Of a stretch of DNA of 64,000 nucleotides, positions 26,532 to 35,354 are shown piece after piece (the first letter of the stretch is position 1; each line of letters starts with the position of its first letter). The position numbers and the translations under genes are program-made. The notes under the pieces were generated by a model. It worked only from the letters and a program-made list of their open reading frames with translations, was not told where the DNA came from and made no database searches. The stretch is from an uncultured Dorea sp. (GTDB lineage Bacteria; Bacillota; Clostridia; Lachnospirales; Lachnospiraceae). The stretch spans positions 1 through 64,000 of the forward strand of contig CAJUMF010000016.1 in the NCBI GenBank assembly GCA_910586965.1, written 5' to 3'.

Positions 26532-27495
26532 GACTGCAGATGCGTCGAAATGCGTACACTGCCATATTTGCCGGGAAAACTGTGCGTTTTTGAAGAAATA
26601 CGGGATTGATATCGGGGACGTCTTGAGGCTTAATGAGCTGGCGTACCACTGTTTCCTGTGCGGACGCTGCAGTGAGGTCTGCCCTGTGGGGATTGACGGG
26701 CGGCAGGTGGTACGGGATATGCGCCGCAGGCAGGTGAGCGGTGACGGGGGAGCGTATGTAAATAAAAAGTATAAGAGGATGATTTCGGAAAAGCGGGAAT
26801 ATCTGTATCGGAATTACCGGCATGTCACGGAAAAGAGCGTCCTGTTTCCGGGTTGTAATTTCCCGTCGGTGTACCCGAAGACGATGAAAATGCTTTCGAA
26901 ACTTTTTGAGGAGCAGGCGGGTATCGGGACGGTGTATGAGTGTTGCGGGAAACCCATTGCGGATATCGGCATGGAAGAGCAAGAGGAAAGAATCGTGCAG
27001 GGAATCGGGGAGCGTTTGTCTGCGGCAGGAGTGACAGAGGTTATTACGGTCTGCCCGAACTGTGAGGACTACTTAAGCGGGCGCGTTCCGGTGAAGGTTG
27101 TGAATATTTATGAAAAATTGAGGGAACTGGGGATTGGGAAGAAGATTCCCGGAGGGTGTCTGATGTTTCGCCCCTGCCCGGACAGGGAGAGGGGCAGATG
27201 GCTTAAGGATATTGAGTTTTTCCTGGAGGAGAAATGTGAACCGATCAAGGATGTCCAGTGCTGCGGCCTTGGCGGCAACGGCGGGGTGTCAGAGCCGGAG
27301 CTTGCGAAAGGATTTGCGGTGAAAGTGAAGGGATATCCGGATACCGTCTACACCTACTGTGGTTCCTGTTCGGGAAATCTTACGAGAAACGGATGCAAAA
27401 AGGTGCGGCACGTCTTGCCGGAGATACTCGGAACGGGCGAAAGGCCTGATACGGTGAAATCACTCATTAACCGGATGCGGACGAAAAACTTGTGA
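26509..27495 (+). CDS. (Fe-S)-binding CCG-domain oxidoreductase subunit
   Basis: The 328-residue cytosolic protein carries two ferredoxin-type [4Fe-4S] motifs near the N-terminus (CVHCHICRENC and CFLCGRCSEVCP, residues about 14-65). It also has two CCG-type cysteine clusters (YECCGKP around 145, and VQCCGLGGNG around 250 with YCGSCSGN). This matches HdrB/GlpC-like subunits that pass electrons to thiols or quinones. No flavin partner is encoded beside it. It overlaps the upstream TVP38 gene by 23 nt and precedes the glycosyltransferase gene by 12 nt. Donor and acceptor are unknown; GGAGAAGG upstream supports the start. Confidence 0.82.
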   Translation: MMEERKGRTADASKCVHCHICRENCAFLKKYGIDIGDVLRLNELAYHCFLCGRCSEVCPVGIDGRQVVRDMRRRQVSGDGGAYVNKKYKRMISEKREYLYRNYRHVTEKSVLFPGCNFPSVYPKTMKMLSKLFEEQAGIGTVYECCGKPIADIGMEEQEERIVQGIGERLSAAGVTEVITVCPNCEDYLSGRVPVKVVNIYEKLRELGIGKKIPGGCLMFRPCPDRERGRWLKDIEFFLEEKCEPIKDVQCCGLGGNGGVSEPELAKGFAVKVKGYPDTVYTYCGSCSGNLTRNGCKKVRHVLPEILGTGERPDTVKSLINRMRTKNL

Positions 27496-27507
27496 TTGGG
27501 AGGATGC

Positions 27508-28875
27508 ATGAAGACAAAAGCGTTGATAATATTTACCCGAGTTCCGGTCCCGGGCGAGACGAAGACGAGGCTGATGCCTTATTTTACGCCGAAACAGTGC
27601 GCCAGGCTCCATTGCTGCTTTTTGAAGGATATTGCCGCGATGTGCAGGGAAGGGGAGGACGAGGCGGATATATATGTATGCTACAGCGCATCTCATGCCG
27701 ACGGGATGGGAGAAAGTCGGAACGGCGCAGGGTGTCTCAGGGAGATATTCGGCGAGTGCGCGGGTTATTTTCCCCAGGAGGGAGAGGACTTAGGGCAGCG
27801 GATGTACCGCGGGATTGAGAAGGTGCTTAAGATGGGCTATAAGTCCTGCGTATTGATTGGTACGGATGTGCCGGAGGTGCGGTGGGCGGATATCCGCCTG
27901 GCGTTTCAGATTCTTGAAGGGAAGGACGTGGTACTCGGGCCTACCGCTGATGGGGGATATTATCTTGTGGGCATGAAGGCGGCGAGGAAAGAGGTTTTTG
28001 AAAAGCAGACTTACGGGCATGGGAGTGTTCTTAATAATACAGTGTACGGAATCGAATCTGAGAATCTGTCGGCCGGACTGGGGAAAACACTTTGCGATAT
28101 CGATACGCGGGAGGATGTGGCGGCGTACCGGGAAAGAATGAGGAGGCAAAAGGCGCTCCAGAGGACGGAGACGGGGAAGTACCTGATGAGGACAAGCAGG
28201 ATTTCCATTATCGTGCCTGTCTATAATGAGAAAAAGACGATAGGGGGGCTCCTTGAAGACCTGAGGAAGATAAAGGAGCGGTGCGAGATTATCCTTGTGG
28301 ATGGGGGCAGCACGGACGGTACGCTTGAGGAGATAAGCCCTGATTTTAAGCTGCTCCACTCGGAAAAGGGAAGAGCGGCGCAGATGAATCTGGGGGCGAG
28401 GGAGAGCATGGGAGATATCCTGTTTTTCCTCCACTGCGACAGCGAGCTGCCGGAAAAGCCTCTTGAACAGATACGCAGCGTGATGAAGGACTATCGGGTG
28501 GGATGCTTTGGGATTGCGTTTCATTCGCGGAATTTTTTTATGTATACATGCCGTGTCATCTCCAATCATAGAATTAAGGACAGGAAAGTGGTATTCGGCG
28601 ACCAGGGAATCTTTATCGAGCGGAAGTTGTTTTTTGAGATGGGGATGTTCCCGGAGCTGCCGGTGATGGAGGATTACCAGTTTTCTCTTGGACTTAGGGA
28701 GCGGGGGGAGAAGATTGGGATTACGAAGAAGAGGATTTATACGTCTGACAGGAGGTTTCCGGCGGGAACGCTGCCGAAACTTAAAGAGATGTGGAAGATG
28801 AACCGGCTCAGGAAGAAGTATCGGGATGGGGTGGATATCGAGACGATTGCGGGGATGTATGGGGATGTAAGGTAA
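27508..28875 (+). CDS. Fused DUF2064-type and GT2-type glycosyltransferase
   Basis: Two transferase domains are joined in 455 residues (ATG 27508, GGGAGG upstream). Residues about 1-200 match the DUF2064/TIGR04282 family (FTRVPVPGETKTRLMP, GTDVPEV, GPTADGGYYLVGMK). Residues about 228-455 are a family 2 glycosyltransferase of the TIGR04283 type (ISIIVPVYNEKKTIGGLL, ILVDGGSTDGTL, HCDSELP, FGDQGIFI). In other bacteria these are separate adjacent genes annotated as arsenosugar biosynthesis glycosyltransferases. The ArsS-like gene downstream fits that association. The actual sugar and acceptor are unknown. Confidence 0.87.
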   Translation: MKTKALIIFTRVPVPGETKTRLMPYFTPKQCARLHCCFLKDIAAMCREGEDEADIYVCYSASHADGMGESRNGAGCLREIFGECAGYFPQEGEDLGQRMYRGIEKVLKMGYKSCVLIGTDVPEVRWADIRLAFQILEGKDVVLGPTADGGYYLVGMKAARKEVFEKQTYGHGSVLNNTVYGIESENLSAGLGKTLCDIDTREDVAAYRERMRRQKALQRTETGKYLMRTSRISIIVPVYNEKKTIGGLLEDLRKIKERCEIILVDGGSTDGTLEEISPDFKLLHSEKGRAAQMNLGARESMGDILFFLHCDSELPEKPLEQIRSVMKDYRVGCFGIAFHSRNFFMYTCRVISNHRIKDRKVVFGDQGIFIERKLFFEMGMFPELPVMEDYQFSLGLRERGEKIGITKKRIYTSDRRFPAGTLPKLKEMWKMNRLRKKYRDGVDIETIAGMYGDVR

Positions 28876-28906
28876 GTGTGTGAGATAATGCGGAAAGGGT
28901 TTGGAG

Positions 28907-29914
28907 ATGGAGAGGATTAAGGGATTAGCGGAATATGTGAGAAAGCCTTGTTACCGGGAGGCGATGGGGCTGCCGGGGGAGGTTTGTGAGGAGTACAGGA
29001 TTCTGGCGCAGGGGGAGTACAATATTAATTATATTTTTGCCCATCCGGTCAGTGGGAAGGAATTCCTTTTGCGGGTGAACTGCGGGAGCCAGATGCATCT
29101 TGAGGACCAGATTGGGTATGAGTACCATGCGCTTGAGCTTTTGCGGGAGTCTGGGAGGACGCCGAAGGTGTTTTTCGTGGACGGGAGCTGTAAGGAGCTG
29201 GAGCATGGGGTGCTGGTGATGGAATATCTTCCGGGCGTGAGTCTTGACTATCGGAAAGATATGGGGCTGGCGGCGCAGTGTCTTGCGGATATCCACAGTG
29301 TTCCGGTGTCGGCGGAGGATGGGCTTTTAAGCCCGGAGAATCCGTTGGAGGCGATTCTTAACGAGTGTGAGGAGATGGTGAAGGTCTATATGGATTCTCC
29401 TCTGGGAGATAAGGAGACGAAAAGTGTCATCCGAAATCTCCTGGACAGGGGCTGGGAGAGGTTTCGGAGGACGGAGAACCTTAAGGGTTATCGGTGCTGC
29501 ATCAATACAGAGCTTAATTCTACGAATTTTCTTATCAACGGGGAGGGAAAAGAAAATTACCTGATTGACTGGGAAAAGCCTTTGTACGGAGACCCGGCGC
29601 AGGACCTTGGGCATTTTCTTGCTCCTACGACTACGTTCTGGAAGACGGATGTAATCCTTGCCCCGGAGGAAACGGAAAAGTTTCTGGATGATTATATTAG
29701 GGCTGTAGACGGGAGATTTCCGGTGGAGGGGCTTAAGGAGAGGGTCGGTACGTTTATTCCCATCACCTGCCTGAGGGGAGTGACGTGGTGCGCTATGGCG
29801 TGGGTGCAGTACCAGCAGCCGGATAAACTGATATTTAATGAATCTACATATAAAAAGCTTGAGGCGTATCTTTCCCATGATTTTCTTGAGATGCTGTCGC
29901 GGGATTATTTTTAG
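28907..29914 (+). CDS. Divergent phosphotransferase-fold (APH/choline-kinase-like) protein
   Basis: The 335-residue protein has the aminoglycoside-phosphotransferase fold: an N-lobe with FLLRVNCGSQ and a hinge VLVMEYLPGVSLD. The C-lobe has INTELNSTNFL where the catalytic loop HxDxxxxN belongs, followed by LIDWEKPLYGDPAQDLGHFL with metal-binding Asp221. The loop His and Asp are replaced by Asn200 and Glu202, so catalysis may be altered or lost. It lies between the fused glycosyltransferase and the second TVP38 gene, about 17 nt from the latter. It may act on the sugar or polyol moiety made by the cluster. Start ATG 28907 is used; TTG 28901 is also in frame. Confidence 0.8.
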   Translation: MERIKGLAEYVRKPCYREAMGLPGEVCEEYRILAQGEYNINYIFAHPVSGKEFLLRVNCGSQMHLEDQIGYEYHALELLRESGRTPKVFFVDGSCKELEHGVLVMEYLPGVSLDYRKDMGLAAQCLADIHSVPVSAEDGLLSPENPLEAILNECEEMVKVYMDSPLGDKETKSVIRNLLDRGWERFRRTENLKGYRCCINTELNSTNFLINGEGKENYLIDWEKPLYGDPAQDLGHFLAPTTTFWKTDVILAPEETEKFLDDYIRAVDGRFPVEGLKERVGTFIPITCLRGVTWCAMAWVQYQQPDKLIFNESTYKKLEAYLSHDFLEMLSRDYF

Positions 29915-29931
29915 AGATGAGGTATAGGGCC

Positions 29932-30636
29932 ATGGATAAGAAAAAAAGGAACCAGGCAGGGAAAGCGGCGGTGGTGCTCATTGCCCTGGCGGCGGTTCTT
30001 ATATATTATTTTGTTCCGTCGGTGAAACGGACGATGAATACGGTGCTGGCGGCATTTGCCAGCGGGGATTTTACGGTGGTGAGGGATTTTGTGGAGTCTT
30101 ACGGAGCGTATGCGGCGGCGGTATCATTTTTATTGATGATACTGCAGTCGATTGCGGCGCCTTTGCCGGCGTTTCTTTTGACATTTGCGAATGCAAATCT
30201 GTTCGGCTGGTGGAAGGGGGCGCTCCTTTCCTGGTCAAGCGCGATGGCGGGTGCGGCGGTCTGCTTTTATATCGCGAGAATCCTGGGGCGTGACGCGGCG
30301 GAAAAGCTTACGAGCCGGGCAGGGCTTAAGCAGATTGATGAATTTTTTGAGAGGCACGGGAGGATGAGCATTCTGATTGCCAGGCTTTTGCCGTTTATGT
30401 CTTTTGATATCGTGAGCTATGCGGCGGGGCTTACTTCCATGTCGTTCGGGAGTTTCTTTGTCGCTACGGGAATCGGGCAGCTCCCGGCGACCATCATCTA
30501 TTCCTATGTGGGAAGTATGCTGACAGGAGGGGCAAAACTGTTTGTGACAGGACTTCTTCTTCTGTTTGCCATATCAGCTTTGATTGTTTTATTAAAGCAA
30601 TTATATAATGAAAGACGAAAAAAGGAGGACAGGTAA
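29932..30636 (+). CDS. TVP38/TMEM64 (DedA-superfamily) membrane protein, second copy
   Basis: The product (234 residues from ATG 29932; GAGGT eight nt upstream; ATG 29917 is an alternative) has an N-terminal anchor and the VTT core: QSIAAPLPAFLLTFANANLFGWWKGALLSW, GRDAAEKL, RLLPFMSFDIVSYAAGLTSM, and a terminal hydrophobic helix before a basic tail. It differs clearly from the first TVP38 copy upstream. Its stop codon touches the AhpD-like start, indicating coupled translation with that gene and ArsS. Confidence 0.88.
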   Translation: MDKKKRNQAGKAAVVLIALAAVLIYYFVPSVKRTMNTVLAAFASGDFTVVRDFVESYGAYAAAVSFLLMILQSIAAPLPAFLLTFANANLFGWWKGALLSWSSAMAGAAVCFYIARILGRDAAEKLTSRAGLKQIDEFFERHGRMSILIARLLPFMSFDIVSYAAGLTSMSFGSFFVATGIGQLPATIIYSYVGSMLTGGAKLFVTGLLLLFAISALIVLLKQLYNERRKKEDR

Positions 30637-30969
30637 ATGAACACTTATTACAATCCGGAGGACTTGGCGAAATTTGGGACCATGGGCGAGGAGGCGCCTA
30701 AGCTTTGGGAGAGTTTCATGCAGTATTACGGCGGTGTATTCGCGGAGGGCGCGCTGACGGCGAGGGAGAAATCTCTGATTGCGCTGGCGGTGGCAACGGC
30801 GGTCCAGTGTCCGTACTGTATCGATTCTTATACACAGGACTGCCTGACAAAGGGCATTGACGAGGAGCAGATGACAGAGGCAATCCATGTGGCGGCGGCC
30901 ATCCGGGGCGGGGCAACGCTCGTTCATGGGGTGCAGATGAAAAATATTGTGAAGAAACTGGAGCTTTAA
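30637..30969 (+). CDS. AhpD/carboxymuconolactone decarboxylase-like protein, ArsS-associated
   Basis: The 110-residue protein is a single AhpD/CMD domain with the redox motif Cys58-Pro-Tyr-Cys61 (QCPYCIDSYT) and the family's LTAREKSLIALAVATAVQ and AAAIRGGATLVHG. It starts right after the TVP38 stop and ends 2 nt before arsS. This small peroxidase-like family is a regular neighbour of the ArsS/radical SAM-Cys-rich proteins. It may supply or consume thiol reducing equivalents. All-helical, cytosolic. Confidence 0.88.
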   Translation: MNTYYNPEDLAKFGTMGEEAPKLWESFMQYYGGVFAEGALTAREKSLIALAVATAVQCPYCIDSYTQDCLTKGIDEEQMTEAIHVAAAIRGGATLVHGVQMKNIVKKLEL

Positions 30970-30971
30970 TT

Positions 30972-31949
30972 ATGGATGCAAGAGAAGAATTTAAGAAATT
31001 AACGCAGATTCCGAAGTTTGCGGATTCCGTTGAGGACAAGGAACTGTTAATGACGGATAAGATGTCGGTGCTGCAGATTAATGTGGGAAGGCTCTGCAAT
31101 CTTGCCTGCAAGCACTGTCATATGGAGGCGGGGCCGAACCGCACGGAAGTAATGGAAAAAGACGTCCTGGAGGCATGTCTTAAGCTCTATAAAGAGTGGG
31201 GATTTCAGACCATCGACATCACGGGAGGCGCGCCGGAGATGAACCCGCATTTCCGCTGGTTTGTAGAAGAGGCGGTAAAGGTGTGCAGCGATGTGATGGT
31301 GCGGAGCAATCTTACCATCATGCTGGAAGAAGGCTATGAGGACCTTCCGGAGTTTTATGCGGCAAATAAGGTGACGGTCATCTGCTCGCTGCCTCACTAC
31401 AAAGCAAGAAATGCCAATAAGCAGCGGGGAGAAGGCACTTTTGAGAAATCCATTGAGGTGCTGAAAAAGCTCAATGCCCTTGGATACGGCAAAGACCCGT
31501 CTCTTACCCTGAACATGGTGTTCAATCCGGGCGGCGCGTTCTTCCCGCCGGAGCAGTCCGCGATGGAGAAGGAGTATAAGGAACATCTGGGAAGTGAGTA
31601 TGGGATTGTGTTTAACAATCTTTTCACGATTACCAACAATCCCATCGGAAGATTCGGGGCGTTCCTTACCCGCACGGGCAATATGGAAGGGTATCTCACA
31701 AAGCTTTACGATGCATTTAACCCGGGGGCGGTGGCAGGCATGATGTGCAGGAGCCAGTTGTCGGTAGGATGGGATGGAAGAGTGTATGACTGCGACTTTA
31801 ACCAGGCGGTAGATATGCCGATAGAGGGCATAGACAATATTAAAGACCTGGTCGGAAAGCCTTATGAGAAGAGAAGAATCCGCCTTGACAAGCACTGCTA
31901 CGCCTGTACGGCAGGGCAGGGTTCAAGCTGCGGCGGCTGTACGGCTTAA
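30972..31949 (+). CDS. ArsS-family radical SAM enzyme (Cys-rich C-terminus)
   Basis: The 325-residue enzyme has the radical SAM motif Cys42-x3-Cys46-x2-Cys49 (CNLACKHCHMEAGP), the ITGGAPEMNPHF SAM-binding element, and a C-terminal DUF3641-type region ending in a cysteine-rich CYACTAGQGSSCGGCTA, which probably binds further clusters. Family members form arsenosugar C-C bonds from SAM and methylated arsenic. No arsenic methyltransferase (ArsM) or ars resistance gene is present here, so an arsenic substrate should not be assumed. It pairs with the AhpD-like gene 2 nt upstream and is followed by a long palindrome. Confidence 0.88.
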   Translation: MDAREEFKKLTQIPKFADSVEDKELLMTDKMSVLQINVGRLCNLACKHCHMEAGPNRTEVMEKDVLEACLKLYKEWGFQTIDITGGAPEMNPHFRWFVEEAVKVCSDVMVRSNLTIMLEEGYEDLPEFYAANKVTVICSLPHYKARNANKQRGEGTFEKSIEVLKKLNALGYGKDPSLTLNMVFNPGGAFFPPEQSAMEKEYKEHLGSEYGIVFNNLFTITNNPIGRFGAFLTRTGNMEGYLTKLYDAFNPGAVAGMMCRSQLSVGWDGRVYDCDFNQAVDMPIEGIDNIKDLVGKPYEKRRIRLDKHCYACTAGQGSSCGGCTA

Positions 31950-31960
31950 TACATAAGCGC

Positions 31961-32154
31961 TTGCGAAACTTAAGGTCTGCCGGGGGTCATTGTGCAGCTT
32001 GTATATTCCAACACAGACACGCTTGCGCTCCAAGTTTACCGTAGCGGTACATAAGCCGCCAAAATACGGCGGCTAAGTACCGACGATAAACTAAGGTCTG
32101 CTTATGGAACATACAAGCTGCACAATTCGACACTGGCAAATTAGAGTTTCGCAA
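31961..32154. repeat. 194-bp imperfect palindrome (MITE-like or structured leader)
   Basis: Nested inverted repeats run through the gap after arsS. TTGCGAAACT (31961-31970) pairs with AGTTTCGCAA (32145-32154). A 21-nt arm (31990-32010) pairs with 32105-32125 with one mismatch. AGTTTACCG...GGTAC (32033-32050) pairs with GTACCG...AAACT (32078-32092). GCCGCC (32055-32060) pairs with GGCGGC (32068-32073) at the centre. A direct repeat TAAGGTCTGC also occurs at 31971 and 32092. This looks like a non-autonomous element that inserted here, or a transcribed cruciform/hairpin ahead of the next gene. No transposase or clear target duplication was seen. Confidence 0.75.
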
Positions 32155-32190
32155 TTGCCTATATTTAGTACATAGTGTAAGGAGAGAGAT

Positions 32191-32634
32191 ATGGATACAA
32201 AACAGATTGCAGAACAGTTTATGCAAGGGTATGACTGCTCCCAGGTGGTCTTACGGCATTTTGCAGAGGAACTTGGCATCAGCGAGGATGAGGCGAACCG
32301 TGTGTCGGCGTGTTTTGGAGGCGGGATGCAGCTCGGCTCTGTGTGCGGGGCATATACGGGGGCGCTTATGGCCATTGGTTTAAAGTACGGACACAGCAAT
32401 CCGGAAGGACTGATGCAGCAAAAGGACATCCTGCTGGCAAAGACGGCGCAGTTCAAGGAGAAATTTTTAAAGGAGTTCGAGTCCGTGGACTGCAAGTGCC
32501 TGATCGGCTATGACGTGTCTACGCCGGAAGGGCTTAAGGGCGCGCTTGAAAGCGGGAAACTTCTTGAATATTGCCCGGGGCTTGTGGACAAAGTAATACA
32601 GATGACAGAAGAAGTGTTAAGTAAAGAAGAGTAG
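32191..32634 (+). CDS. C_GCAxxG_C_C family protein
   Basis: The 147-residue protein carries the cysteine pattern of this small redox-type family: YDCSQVVL near residue 15, a central SACFGGGMQLGSVCGAYTGALMAIG (quoted in part, residues about 43-67), and CKCLIGYD near 100. The conserved cysteines suggest metal or cofactor binding; biochemical function of the family is not established. GTAAGGAGAG precedes the start. It lies 17 nt before the first rhodanese lipoprotein gene, so the two are likely co-transcribed. Confidence 0.85.
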   Translation: MDTKQIAEQFMQGYDCSQVVLRHFAEELGISEDEANRVSACFGGGMQLGSVCGAYTGALMAIGLKYGHSNPEGLMQQKDILLAKTAQFKEKFLKEFESVDCKCLIGYDVSTPEGLKGALESGKLLEYCPGLVDKVIQMTEEVLSKEE

Positions 32635-32650
32635 ACAGATGGAGAATAGA

Positions 32651-33583
32651 ATGAAAAAAATGAGGGCGCTCTTTTTGACGGCTGTCCTGCTGGCGGGATG
32701 TCTTGCGGGATGCGGGAGTAAGGGAGTGCCGGAAGAGGAGCTTGTGTCTGATGCGGCGTTTGAGGGAGCGTATCTTGTGACAGCTGATTATGTGAAGGAA
32801 CATGCGGCGGATGAGAACGTACTTCTGGTAGACTGCCGGGGCGCGGACAAGGCAAAAAAGGAGACCCTTGAGGGAGCGGTTGCCACTACATGGCAGGAAA
32901 TCCGGACCTGTGAGGAGAGCTACGGCAAGGAGGGCGACGAAGGCTGGGGGAAGATTCCGGAGCCTTCGGAGCTTTCGAAAAAGCTTGGCGGGCTTGGCAT
33001 GAGCAAGGACAAAGAGATTATCCTTTTGGGGGAGACTCTTGACGGCTGGGGCGATGATGCCACGGTGCTGTGGGAGCTTGCCGCAGCGGGGTACGACAAT
33101 GTAAAGATGGTAGACGGCGGGTACAGTGCGGCGAAGGCGGCGGGAGTGCCGACCCAGAAGGGAGCCTCCGAGCCGGAGCCTGCGGATGTATCAATTGATG
33201 CCATTGACAATACTCATGTGATGGGAACAGAAGAACTTCAGGCACATTATGATGAGTACAAGATTCTGGATGTGCGGACGGAGGAAGAGTACAAAGGGGC
33301 TGTAAAATATCATGAGGCAAAAGGCGGCCATCTTCCGGGAGCAATCTTTATGCCTTACACGGAGCTGTTCCGGAAGGGCGGCACACTCCGGTCCCAGGCG
33401 GATATCGAGAAGATGATGACGGACGCGGGGATTTCAAAGGATGATAAGATTGTGGCCTACTGTACCGGAGGAATCCGCTCTGCGTATATGCAGCTTGTGC
33501 TGGAGATGGCAGGATATGAAAATACATGGAACTATGACCAGTCCTTCTGGAGATGGGCAGTTGTGGGCGAAGTGGAGAAGTAA
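32651..33583 (+). CDS. Exported two-domain rhodanese lipoprotein
   Basis: The product (310 residues) has a signal peptide with lipobox LAGC (residues about 18-21, followed by GSKG), so it is anchored outside the membrane. Two rhodanese domains follow: about 40-165, whose active-site loop lacks Cys (LLGETLDGWGDD), and about 185-305 with active Cys271 in the loop YCTGGIRS. This matches thiosulfate/3-mercaptopyruvate sulfurtransferases. GGAG six nt before ATG 32651 decides the start over ATG 32639. It is the first of three consecutive exported rhodaneses. Substrate is unknown; extracytoplasmic persulfide transfer is the inference. Confidence 0.87.
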   Translation: MKKMRALFLTAVLLAGCLAGCGSKGVPEEELVSDAAFEGAYLVTADYVKEHAADENVLLVDCRGADKAKKETLEGAVATTWQEIRTCEESYGKEGDEGWGKIPEPSELSKKLGGLGMSKDKEIILLGETLDGWGDDATVLWELAAAGYDNVKMVDGGYSAAKAAGVPTQKGASEPEPADVSIDAIDNTHVMGTEELQAHYDEYKILDVRTEEEYKGAVKYHEAKGGHLPGAIFMPYTELFRKGGTLRSQADIEKMMTDAGISKDDKIVAYCTGGIRSAYMQLVLEMAGYENTWNYDQSFWRWAVVGEVEK

Positions 33584-33753
33584 GGAAATGGGATGCAGGA
33601 TATTTATAGAAACAGTCTATAAAAGTGATTCTGTCATGAAATAAATTGATTAGACGAAGATGTATATTATAAATATAATAGTGATAATATACTACTATCG
33701 AAATGCAGGCATTCGATAATCGTATACTATATAAAATCCAAGGAGGAAAGAGT

Positions 33754-35283
33754 ATGAAAAGGAATGCAGTAATCATACTTATGCTTGCGGCTGTTTTAAC
33801 TTTAGGCGGCTGCGGAAAGAGCGAGGAGAAAGCGCCGGAGGAGGAGACAAAGACAGAAGAATCCGCAAAAGAAGAAAACGCGTCAGGAGAGGCAACCAAG
33901 GAAGATGTGCTGGCGTATATCAAGGACACCGATGAGAATACTGTCCTTGTGGATGCCAGAGTCTCGGGCGCTTACCAGGGATGGGCGCTTGACGGCGCGG
34001 AGAAAGGCGGGCATTTTGAAAATGCGGTCAACATTTCTGCACAGTGGATTGACTGTGAATATGAGTCCAACGAGAAAGAGAATAAGACCAGGGAAGAGTC
34101 TATCCAGAAAGAGCTGGATGCCAACAAGATGACGGCTGAAAAGTCCTATATCGTCTATGATACCAACGGGAAGGACGCGGCGGCAGTGAAAGGCTATCTG
34201 GAAGGGCTTGGATACAAGAACGTTTCTACGTTTAACGCGGCAGAGCTTATTAACTCCGGCTCGGAAAATCTTGTAAGCTATGAGAATTATAACCTGTATA
34301 TGCCGGCGGACATTGTGAAGAATATTTCCGACCATGTAGTAAACGGCACAGAGCTTGAGACCCAGGCAGCAGATATCGTTAAGGATGCTCCGGTTGCGCT
34401 GCTTGACGTGTCGTGGGGAGATGAGACGAACAATGAAGAGACTGGTTCCGGCTATGAAGACGGGCATGTTCCGGGAACTGTCCATGTGAATACGGATGAG
34501 TATGAGACTCCGAAGGTTTATGTTGAAGAGAAGGACGAGGATTTTAGAAGTGAGTGGCGTCTGATTCCTGATAAGGAGCTGATTGCGCTGGCGGAGGCGA
34601 AAGGTGTTACGAAAGACAGTTGTGTCGTTATCGTTGGCTATGAGCCGATGGCGACTACACGCATGGCTGTTATCCTGAGATATCTGGGCTGTGAGAATGT
34701 CCATGTCATGAGCGAGGGCTTAGTGGGCTGGAACGCAAAGGGATATGAGATGGAGACTGGCATCAATAAGCCGGAAAAGGTAAGCTTTGGCGCGGACAAG
34801 CCCCAGAATCCTGACATGATTGACACGATTGAAGAGGCGGAGGACAAGCTTAAGAACGATTCCAATTTCCAGTTGATTGACACGCGTACCATTGAAGAGT
34901 GGGACGGCAAGGACACAGGATACGGCTATCATGACCTGGCAGGAAGGATTGACGGTACGATTCTTTCAGAATCCGGAATCGGATACTCCAGCTCTATGTA
35001 TAATTACAGAAACCCTGACAAGTCTATGAGAAGTAAAGAAATCTTAGAGGCGATGTGGAAAGACCAGGGAATTGACACAGGTAAGCACATGTCATTCTTC
35101 TGCGGAAGCGGCTGGAGAGCAGCGGAAGAAGTATGGGATGCTATGGTGCTGGGCTATGAGGATGTGTCTCTCTACAGCGACGGCTGGATCGGCTGGAGCA
35201 ATGAAGGACATCCGTATATTGACAAAGACGGAAATACCGTGCATTATGATAGGAAGCAGAATAAAGCGGTTCCTGTAAAATAA
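33754..35283 (+). CDS. Exported three-domain rhodanese lipoprotein
   Basis: From ATG 33754 (AAGGAGG upstream; earlier in-frame codons lack one) the 509-residue product has a lipobox LGGC at about residues 17-20 and an acidic Glu/Lys linker. Three rhodanese-like units follow: about 50-175 (LVDARVSGAYQGW, no Cys), about 195-345 (LLDVSWGDE, VIVGYEPMATTR, no Cys) and about 365-490 (LIDTRTIEEWDG, FFCGSGWRAAE with Cys450). Only the last is likely catalytic; the others may bind partners. The gap 33584-33753 is AT-rich and may contain a separate promoter, which I could not place with confidence. Confidence 0.85.
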   Translation: MKRNAVIILMLAAVLTLGGCGKSEEKAPEEETKTEESAKEENASGEATKEDVLAYIKDTDENTVLVDARVSGAYQGWALDGAEKGGHFENAVNISAQWIDCEYESNEKENKTREESIQKELDANKMTAEKSYIVYDTNGKDAAAVKGYLEGLGYKNVSTFNAAELINSGSENLVSYENYNLYMPADIVKNISDHVVNGTELETQAADIVKDAPVALLDVSWGDETNNEETGSGYEDGHVPGTVHVNTDEYETPKVYVEEKDEDFRSEWRLIPDKELIALAEAKGVTKDSCVVIVGYEPMATTRMAVILRYLGCENVHVMSEGLVGWNAKGYEMETGINKPEKVSFGADKPQNPDMIDTIEEAEDKLKNDSNFQLIDTRTIEEWDGKDTGYGYHDLAGRIDGTILSESGIGYSSSMYNYRNPDKSMRSKEILEAMWKDQGIDTGKHMSFFCGSGWRAAEEVWDAMVLGYEDVSLYSDGWIGWSNEGHPYIDKDGNTVHYDRKQNKAVPVK

Positions 35284-35297
35284 ATCACAGGGATGCG

Positions 35298-35333
35298 AAC
35301 TTAAGGGGAGCGTTATTTTGCTCTCCTTAAGTT
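35298..35333. other. Strong stem-loop between rhodanese genes
   Basis: AACTTAAGGGGAGC (35298-35311) pairs with GCTCTCCTTAAGTT (35320-35333). No T-tract follows on either strand, so it is not a canonical terminator; it may stabilise or process the transcript between the second and third rhodanese genes. Confidence 0.5.
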
Positions 35334-35354
35334 GTTAAAAGGAAAGGAATAAAT

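Noticed and set aside
30972..31949. Calling the radical SAM gene arsS and the cluster arsenosugar biosynthesis outright
   Set aside because: No arsenic methyltransferase or resistance gene is visible, so only family membership is claimed.
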